Source: LSNR01 sp964603325 (lineage in GTDB: Bacteria > Patescibacteriota > Minisyncoccia > Moranbacterales > UBA9337). From it: a stretch of 10,780 nucleotides of DNA. The DNA is taken from NCBI GenBank assembly GCA_964603325.1, contig CAZRUH010000022.1:1-10780 (forward strand), written 5' to 3'. Position numbers and translations under genes: made by a program. This document shows, piece after piece, positions 6,686 to 10,780 of the stretch (position 1 is its first letter; each line of letters opens with the position of its first letter). The notes beneath the pieces are model-generated. The model did no database searches, had not been told where the DNA came from, and saw only the letters and a list, made by a program, of their open reading frames with translations.

Positions 6686-8254
6686 TTATTTTAACACGGT
6701 TAATAAACTTTCTCCATTCATTTCAACTGGTTTGGGTATTTCAAAAATATCTAAAATTGTTGGCGCGATGTCACTTAAAAGTCCCCTAATATTTTCTTCT
6801 TCCTCAATGACTTCTGCCGGAGTTTTATGGCGATGATTATTCTTGGTAATCATCCACAAAGGAACCGGGTTATTGGAATGCTCTGTAATGGTCTGTCCGG
6901 TATAAGGGTCAATCATTTCTTCAACATTTCCGTGATCGGCGGTAATAAGCAAACAGCCATCTTTTTCCAGTACACTCGGTATTAAAATAGATAGGCTTTT
7001 ATCTATGGAAGTAACCGCTTTAATAGCGGCGTCAATGTTTCCAGTATGTCCGACCATATCAGCATTGGCATAATTCATAAGAATAAAATCATATTTTTCA
7101 GATTGGATCTCTTCAACGGTTTTTTGTGTTATTTTTGCAGCACTCATTTCCGGCTCAGAATCATATTTGGCTACGGACGGAGAAGGAATAAGGATGCGAT
7201 CTTCTCCCGGCCATGGTTCTTCCCTTCCTCCATTAAAAAAATAGGTGACGTGAGCATATTTTTCTGTTTCAGCTATACGAAGCTGTTTCTTTTTATAATT
7301 ACTTAAAACTTCTCCAAGTCCGTTTTTTGTTTTTTCAGGAGGGAAAACCACTTTCACCGGCAACGATTTTTCGTACTCGGTCATGGTTATAAAAGTTAGT
7401 TTCAGCAATTTATCCCTTTTTACTTTTTTGAATTCCGGAACAACAAAAGCTTTGGTTAATTGTCGCGCTCTATCTTCTCGGAAGTTAAAAAAAATTACCG
7501 TATCATTGTCTTGAATTAAAGCGAGAGGTTTATTGTTTTTTATTACCACTGCCGGTTCCAAATACTCATCGGTAACGTTTTTTTTATAAGATTGATCCAT
7601 ATATGTCAAAGGGTCGGTGATTTTAATACCCTCCCCGTTTGCCAATAATCGGTAGGCTTTTTCTGTTCGGTCCCAATTATTATTTCTGTCCATTGCCCAA
7701 TTTCTTCCACATATAGAGGCGATTTCTCCAACGCCAATAGCATCCATTTTTTCTTGAACTTCTTTTACTATTTGAATTCCCGATGTTGGCTGAGAATCTC
7801 TTCCGTCGGTAAAAATATGCAAAAAAACTTTTTTTACTTTTTGCTCTTTTGCCATCTCTAAAAGAGCAAAAAGATGTTCTTTGTTTGAGTGAACGGAACC
7901 CTCGCTTACCAATCCTAATAAATGTAAAGAACTTTTGTTTTTTGTAACATTTTGCATTCCATTAAAAAGGACTTCATTGGTAAAAAAACTTCTATCTTGG
8001 ATAGATAAAGTTATTCTGGGTAAATTCTGATAAATTATTTTTCCGCTACCCATTATAGTATGTCCAACTTCGCTGTTTCCCGGCTCTCCCCATGGTATTC
8101 CCGCGGATATTCCTGATGCCTGTAGCGCTATTAAAGGATAATTTTGGTTCAATTTATCAATGGTTGGCAAATTGGCTTTCTTTATAGCATTGCCCTCAAC
8201 GGAAGAGTTTATTCCCCAACCGTCAAGAACCACCAAAACAACCGGTTTATACAT
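6686..8254 (-). CDS. gpmI: 2,3-bisphosphoglycerate-independent phosphoglycerate mutase
   Basis: It interconverts 3- and 2-phosphoglycerate in glycolysis through a phosphoserine intermediate, using two Mn(II) ions, in the cytoplasm. The 522 aa fit the family (about 510-520). Alkaline-phosphatase-type metal residues are present: Asp11 (LVVLDGWG), catalytic Ser61 (PGNSEVGH), Asp398 and His403 (NADMVGHTG), Asp440 and His441 (TADHGNVEEM) and His459 (EHSNNPVPLW). Substrate-binding segments include VHS (121-123), TDGRD (149-153), GRNWAMDR (183-190, where most relatives have Tyr-Tyr in place of Asn-Trp) and FNFREDRARQ (257-266). It converges on recO and diverges from rny; it has its own promoter 45-50 nt upstream and no SD. 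A 14-bp perfect inverted repeat lies within the coding region around residues 128-140. Confidence 0.97.
   Translation of the reverse strand: MYKPVVLVVLDGWGINSSVEGNAIKKANLPTIDKLNQNYPLIALQASGISAGIPWGEPGNSEVGHTIMGSGKIIYQNLPRITLSIQDRSFFTNEVLFNGMQNVTKNKSSLHLLGLVSEGSVHSNKEHLFALLEMAKEQKVKKVFLHIFTDGRDSQPTSGIQIVKEVQEKMDAIGVGEIASICGRNWAMDRNNNWDRTEKAYRLLANGEGIKITDPLTYMDQSYKKNVTDEYLEPAVVIKNNKPLALIQDNDTVIFFNFREDRARQLTKAFVVPEFKKVKRDKLLKLTFITMTEYEKSLPVKVVFPPEKTKNGLGEVLSNYKKKQLRIAETEKYAHVTYFFNGGREEPWPGEDRILIPSPSVAKYDSEPEMSAAKITQKTVEEIQSEKYDFILMNYANADMVGHTGNIDAAIKAVTSIDKSLSILIPSVLEKDGCLLITADHGNVEEMIDPYTGQTITEHSNNPVPLWMITKNNHRHKTPAEVIEEEENIRGLLSDIAPTILDIFEIPKPVEMNGESLLTVLK
7837..7873. repeat. 14-bp perfect inverted repeat inside gpmI
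   Basis: CTTTTTGCTCTTTT (7837-7850) is the exact reverse complement of 7860-7873, with a 9-nt loop. It lies in the coding region for residues LFALLEMAKEQK of GpmI. It lacks a downstream T run on either strand, so it does not look like a terminator. Confidence 0.85.
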
Positions 8255-8305
8255 AAATCAAAATTGAAAATAAAATATTAAAGCAAACTGTTTTGCATTA
8301 AATAT

Positions 8306-8334
8306 ATTTTAACATTTTTATTTTTCTTTGACAA
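8306..8334 (-). promoter_or_regulatory. gpmI promoter with extended -10
   Basis: Read on the minus strand: TTGTCA (8334-8329), a 17-nt spacer, then TAAAAT (8311-8306), preceded by TGT (8314-8312), a canonical extended -10. The expected start, about 8299, gives a 45-nt leader before the gpmI ATG. The -35 overlaps that of the rny promoter on the other strand. Confidence 0.6.
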
Positions 8335-8356
8335 AAAATATTGTGTATAATATTAT
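8328..8356 (+). promoter_or_regulatory. rny promoter
   Basis: A consensus TTGACA (8328-8333) is followed 17 nt later by TATTAT (8351-8356). A better-looking TATAAT lies at 8346-8351, preceded by GTG, but only 12 nt from the -35, so it would have to work without it. Either way the transcript starts around 8358-8363 and has a leader of more than 230 nt before rny. Confidence 0.6.
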
Positions 8357-8595
8357 TAGACAGTAAAATTTGTTTCAATATCAGTAGCGGTAATGGAATT
8401 AACAATGTTTGTAATTCTGGTGAATTGAGCAAATATTAATAAATTAAGATTAACCTATGATTTTGTTGAGCGATTATCTTTTTAAAATTTTAAATTTAAT
8501 ATCTGCTGGAAATATTTAGAATTCATTGAAATAAATGAGGCTGATTATTTTTCGCTATTAAAAATCGCTCAAACAAAAACATAGCTTGAAAACTT
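8357..8595 (+). other. Long, potentially structured leader of rny
   Basis: About 240 nt separate the promoter from the rny ATG. Seen directly: TTGAGCGATT (8466-8475) pairs perfectly with AATCGCTCAA (8563-8572), giving a 10-bp stem around an 87-nt internal region. A second copy of TTGAGC (8425-8430) could compete for the same partner. A small ORF (8393-8428, MELTMFVILVN) has its TGA inside that second copy. No known riboswitch or T-box motif is recognised, and there is no obvious terminator or SD. The region might be an untranslated regulatory leader or contain a small RNA. Confidence 0.4.
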
Positions 8596-10119
8596 ATGGA
8601 AGTAAATATAGTGCTAACGATAGTGGCGTTGGCTATCGGATCGGCCTTTGGCTATCTTTTTAGGCAGTCTATTGCCAAGAAACAGCTTTCAACAGCTGAA
8701 GGAAAAGCGCAAAGCATTGTTGAAAAAGCGGAAAGGAAATACAAAGAAAGCATTTTGAATGCCAAGGATAAGGCGGTAAAGATTTTGGAGGATGCCAAAA
8801 ACAAAGAAAGAGAGCGAGAAGAGCATATTAGAAAAATAGAACAAAGATTGGAGAGACGAGAAGAGATGTTAGATAATAAGATGGAAGAATTGGATAAGGG
8901 TAGAAATCTTCTGGCGGAAAAAGCTGAGGAGATAAAGAAAATAAGAAAAGAAGCAAAAGAAATAAAACAAAAAGAATTATCCAGATTGCAAAAAATTGCC
9001 GAACTTGATAAAAAACAAGCCAAAGAAATACTGTTGCAATTGACCGAAGAAGAGTATAAGGATGATTTAATTGAAAAAATTAAAAAGTTGGAACAAGAAA
9101 ATAATGACGAATTAAAAAAGAAGGCACAAGATGTTATTGTAAAAGTTGTGCAAAAGTATGCTGGATCTCATACCGCCGAAGTAACAACTTCAGCTATTTC
9201 AATTCCATCGGATGAAATTAAAGGGAAAATTATTGGAAGAGAGGGTAGAAACATTAAAGCGCTGGAACAATTAACGGGTGTGGAGATTATCATAGATGAT
9301 ACGCCGGAAACAATAATAGTTTCAAGTTTTGATCCCATAAGGAGAGAAATTGCCAAAATTGCTTTGAATAAACTTATAGAAGATGGCAGAATTCATCCTA
9401 CAAAAATTGAAGAAGCGGTTGAGTTTGCAAAAGGAGAGGTGGAAAACAAGATAAAAGAAGCGGGAGAAGCTGCCGTTTATGATGTTGGTGTTGCCGGGTT
9501 AGATTCAAAACTGATCTACTTATTAGGTAGATTGAGATATAGAACCAGTTATGGTCAAAATGTTTTAATTCACTCAATGGAGGTGGCTCATTTGGCGGGA
9601 GCATTGGCAACTGAACTTGGGGCTGATGTTTCGGTGGCAAAAAAAGCCGGATTATTGCATGATATCGGAAAAGCCGTTGATCATGAAATTGAAGGGACTC
9701 ACGCCAAGATAGGAATGAAGATATTGGAAAAATTCAATATTGATCAAACGGTAATTGATGCTATGAAATCTCATCATGAGGAGTATCCTTTTGGTAGTCC
9801 GGAATCTTTTATTGTCGCTGCTGCTGATGCAATTTCCGCCGGTCGTCCCGGAGCAAGGAAAGATACCTTGGAACAATACTTAAAGAGATTGGGTGAACTT
9901 GAAGATATTGTTAATTCTTTTGATGCCGTTAGCAAAACTTATGCGATTCAAGCCGGACGAGAAATAAGAGTCTTTGTTGATTCTGAAAAGATTAATGATT
10001 TGGAGGCAGTTAAACTTGCCAGAAAAATAGCAGATAAAATTGAGGAAGAATTGAAATATCCGGGAGAAATAAAAATAAATGTTTTAAGAGAGACGAGAGC
10101 GATAGAGTATGCCCGCTAA
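8596..10119 (+). CDS. rny: Ribonuclease Y
   Basis: A membrane-anchored endoribonuclease that starts mRNA decay in bacteria lacking RNase E. The domain order is the full family set: an N-terminal transmembrane helix (about 4-22), a long Lys/Glu-rich coiled coil (about 30-180), a KH RNA-binding domain (about 205-265, with the GREG loop at 214-217 in KIIGREGRNIKALEQLTG), and an HD phosphohydrolase domain with His326 (LIHSMEVAHLAG), His355-Asp356 (LLHDIGK), His393-His394 (KSHHEE) and Asp411 (AAADAISAGRPGAR). The C-terminus, ending in RETRAIEYAR, is typical. The 507-aa length is normal (about 510-520). The ATG at 8596 starts directly at the anchor helix; there is no SD. It is transcribed divergently from gpmI after a long leader. 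In Bacillus subtilis RNase Y contacts glycolytic enzymes, so the gpmI neighbour is of interest, though the link is inference. Confidence 0.97.
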   Translation: MEVNIVLTIVALAIGSAFGYLFRQSIAKKQLSTAEGKAQSIVEKAERKYKESILNAKDKAVKILEDAKNKEREREEHIRKIEQRLERREEMLDNKMEELDKGRNLLAEKAEEIKKIRKEAKEIKQKELSRLQKIAELDKKQAKEILLQLTEEEYKDDLIEKIKKLEQENNDELKKKAQDVIVKVVQKYAGSHTAEVTTSAISIPSDEIKGKIIGREGRNIKALEQLTGVEIIIDDTPETIIVSSFDPIRREIAKIALNKLIEDGRIHPTKIEEAVEFAKGEVENKIKEAGEAAVYDVGVAGLDSKLIYLLGRLRYRTSYGQNVLIHSMEVAHLAGALATELGADVSVAKKAGLLHDIGKAVDHEIEGTHAKIGMKILEKFNIDQTVIDAMKSHHEEYPFGSPESFIVAAADAISAGRPGARKDTLEQYLKRLGELEDIVNSFDAVSKTYAIQAGREIRVFVDSEKINDLEAVKLARKIADKIEEELKYPGEIKINVLRETRAIEYAR

Positions 10120-10121
10120 TT

Positions 10122-10130
10122 TGTGGATAA
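10122..10130 (-). promoter_or_regulatory. Perfect DnaA-box sequence
   Basis: TTATCCACA on the minus strand (TGTGGATAA on plus) matches the high-affinity DnaA box exactly. It lies between rny and the hup promoter, just upstream of the hup -35. It is single, with no cluster and no dnaA or dnaN nearby, so it does not mark an origin; a regulatory role is possible but chance is not excluded. Confidence 0.35.
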
Positions 10131-10135
10131 GTCGT

Positions 10136-10165
10136 TTGCTTTCTTTGGTAAGAAAAGTGTAGAAT
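10136..10165 (+). promoter_or_regulatory. hup promoter
   Basis: TTGCTT (10136-10141), an 18-nt spacer and TAGAAT (10160-10165), the latter preceded by GTG as at the rny and tRNA-Ala promoters. The expected start, about 10172, leaves a 50-nt leader before the hup ATG. Confidence 0.5.
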
Positions 10166-10206
10166 TAATTTTAAAACAAAAGAAATGTTTAAAAAATTTA
10201 AAATGA

Positions 10207-10215
10207 AAGGGGGTG
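10207..10215 (+). promoter_or_regulatory. hup Shine-Dalgarno
   Basis: AAGGGGGTG differs from the ideal AAGGAGGTG by one base and lies 8 nt before the ATG at 10224. It is one of two strong SDs in the window. As with the other, a mini-ORF spans it: ATG 10203, then AAA GGG GGT GTG and TAG at 10218-10220. Confidence 0.7.
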
Positions 10216-10223
10216 TGTAGATT

Positions 10224-10505
10224 ATGAAAAACATAAACAAAGGTCAATTGGTGGAAATGGTTGCCAAGCAAACAGAATTATCAAAAAAAGATGTTTCAAT
10301 GGTTATGGAGACATTGTTGGATGTTATTACTGAAGAAATAAGAAAAGGTCATAAAGTTACCATTACAGGATTTGGAACATTCAAAACAACCAAAAGAGCT
10401 GCCAGACAAGGACGAAATCCTCAAACAGGTGAATCCATTAAAATACCCGCAGCTACAATGCCTAAATTTAAGGCAGGAAAGGGTTTGAAAGACGCTGTTA
10501 AATAG
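10224..10505 (+). CDS. hup: HU-family nucleoid DNA-binding protein
   Basis: A 93-aa HU/IHF-type protein that binds and bends DNA as a dimer, shaping the nucleoid. The family features are in order: helical dimerisation region (about 1-45: MNKGQLV-like opening, TELSKKDVSMVMETLLDVI), the GFGTF turn (about 49-53 in VTITGFGTFKTTKRAARQGRNP) given here by its key residues, the flexible DNA-binding arm with GRNPQTGESIKIPA, and the C-terminal helix PKFKAGKGLKDAVK. The Arg-Asn-Pro tip that intercalates in DNA is present. Length is normal. The gene has its own promoter and a good SD, suggesting strong expression, and is followed by a hairpin and a strong terminator, so it is probably monocistronic. Confidence 0.95.
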   Translation: MKNINKGQLVEMVAKQTELSKKDVSMVMETLLDVITEEIRKGHKVTITGFGTFKTTKRAARQGRNPQTGESIKIPAATMPKFKAGKGLKDAVK

Positions 10506-10512
10506 TGTCAAA

Positions 10513-10587
10513 CTCCACACTAGGTCATTTCAATGTTAATTAGAGAAAAGTGTTAGTTGGCACTGAAATGGCTTAGTGTGTGGAAGT
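10513..10587 (+). ncRNA. Structured hup 3' UTR hairpin or small RNA
   Basis: Positions 10516-10532 pair with 10564-10580 over 17 consecutive base pairs, two of them G-U (10525 with 10571, 10523 with 10573), enclosing a 31-nt loop. The outer part can extend with bulges to 10512-10587. The wobble pairs would be mismatches on the minus strand, so the structure favours a + strand RNA. It lies just after the hup stop and 8 bp or less before the terminator hairpin. It may be a stabilising 3' structure, an RNase III site, a processed small RNA or the relic of an inverted-repeat element. Confidence 0.45.
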
Positions 10588-10626
10588 AAAATATAAAATT
10601 CCGTTTTGCGCGGAATTTTATATTTT
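10588..10626. terminator. Rho-independent (bidirectional) terminator after hup
   Basis: AAAATATAAAATTCCG (10588-10603) is perfectly complementary to 10611-10626, with a 7-nt loop (TTTTGCG). The stem is 16 bp with its G-C pairs next to the loop and A/T arms that supply a U-rich 3' end on either strand. It would end hup transcription and insulate it from the tRNA-Ala unit. Confidence 0.8.
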
Positions 10627-10674
10627 GAAAACGATAATGTCAATGATTTGCTTGGCTAAAAATAAATATAATGC

Positions 10675-10702
10675 TGGACAAAAAATTTTTTTGGTGTATA
10701 AT
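10675..10702 (+). promoter_or_regulatory. tRNA-Ala promoter
   Basis: TGGACA (10675-10680), 16-nt spacer, TATAAT (10697-10702), preceded by GTG. The expected start, about 10709, lies 21 nt before the tRNA. The stretch GACAAAAAAT and the TTGGTGTATAAT closely resemble the rny promoter. Confidence 0.65.
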
Positions 10703-10729
10703 TTTTTTAGTTTATTGATTGTGATATTT

Positions 10730-10780
10730 GGGCCAGTAGCTCATCTGGTAGAGCACCTCATTTGCACTGAGGAGGTGGCG
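10730..10780 (+). tRNA. tRNA-Ala (anticodon TGC), cut at the window end
   Basis: The first 51 nt of a tRNA are present. The acceptor 5' strand GGGCCAG is at 10730-10736, then TA. The D stem GCTC pairs with GAGC. The anticodon stem CCTCA pairs with TGAGG around the loop TTTGCAC, which gives anticodon TGC (alanine, reading GCA and probably other GCN codons). The variable loop begins with AGGTG. The T arm and acceptor 3' strand fall outside the window, so the G3-U70 identity pair cannot be checked. Confidence 0.93.

Noticed and set aside
6633..6836. A 67-codon + strand frame at the end of recO
   Set aside because: It lies mostly antisense to the conserved C-terminus of gpmI and shows no family features.
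8652..9023. A 123-codon antisense frame within rny
   Set aside because: Its Ser/Leu/Phe-rich composition is what the complement of a Lys/Glu-rich coiled coil gives; no start signals.
1..10780. CRISPR array, insertion sequence, phage or defence genes
   Set aside because: No spaced direct repeats, transposase, integrase, nuclease-methylase or toxin-antitoxin pair was recognised; most genes are ordinary housekeeping genes.

Overview
Overall picture. The window is AT-rich and tightly packed: 11 protein-coding genes and the start of one tRNA gene in 10.8 kb, with most intergenic gaps under about 110 bp. TGA is used as a stop (it ends the first gene), so a code that reads TGA as Gly or Trp is unlikely. 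Most genes lack a Shine-Dalgarno (SD) sequence, and several have a -10-like box only 14-15 nt before the ATG. Streamlined housekeeping genes, small hypothetical membrane proteins and lipoproteins, 2,3-BPG-independent phosphoglycerate mutase and RNase Y, all at low GC, suggest a Patescibacteria (CPR, Parcubacteria-like) genome. This is inference; no rRNA or other phylogenetic marker lies in the window.

Region 1 (1-1955) is accessory-looking. A 223-aa protein with a His/Asp pattern resembling zinc-dependent phospholipase C-type proteins overlaps, by ATGA, a 123-aa helical unknown. A 114-aa three-helix membrane protein and a 133-aa Cys-rich lipoprotein follow. The lipoprotein has the only full-length SD in the window and a GTG start.

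Region 2 (2064-4125) is surface-related. It holds an orphan RmlD-family sugar-nucleotide reductase with an unusual Cys-rich insertion, and a lipoprotein predicted to be a beta-propeller with seven Asp-box (BNR) repeats.

Region 3 (4138-6645) is a compact housekeeping run on the + strand: frr (ribosome recycling factor), rseP (site-2 intramembrane protease) and recO (recombinational repair), the last two abutting with no gap. gpmI lies convergently on the - strand (6686-8254).

Region 4 (8255-10780). A 341-bp gap separates gpmI from the divergent rny. It carries back-to-back promoters whose -35 hexamers overlap and a leader of about 230 nt before rny. Then come rny (RNase Y) and hup (HU) with its own promoter and SD. 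A 17-bp imperfect hairpin and a 16-bp perfect terminator hairpin follow, then a promoter and a tRNA-Ala(TGC) cut by the window edge.

No mobile element, CRISPR array, phage gene or defence system is recognisable. The observations most worth checking are mini-ORFs built over both strong SDs, a shared promoter architecture, the structured rny leader, the hup 3' hairpin, the RmlD Cys insertion and a 14-bp perfect inverted repeat inside gpmI.
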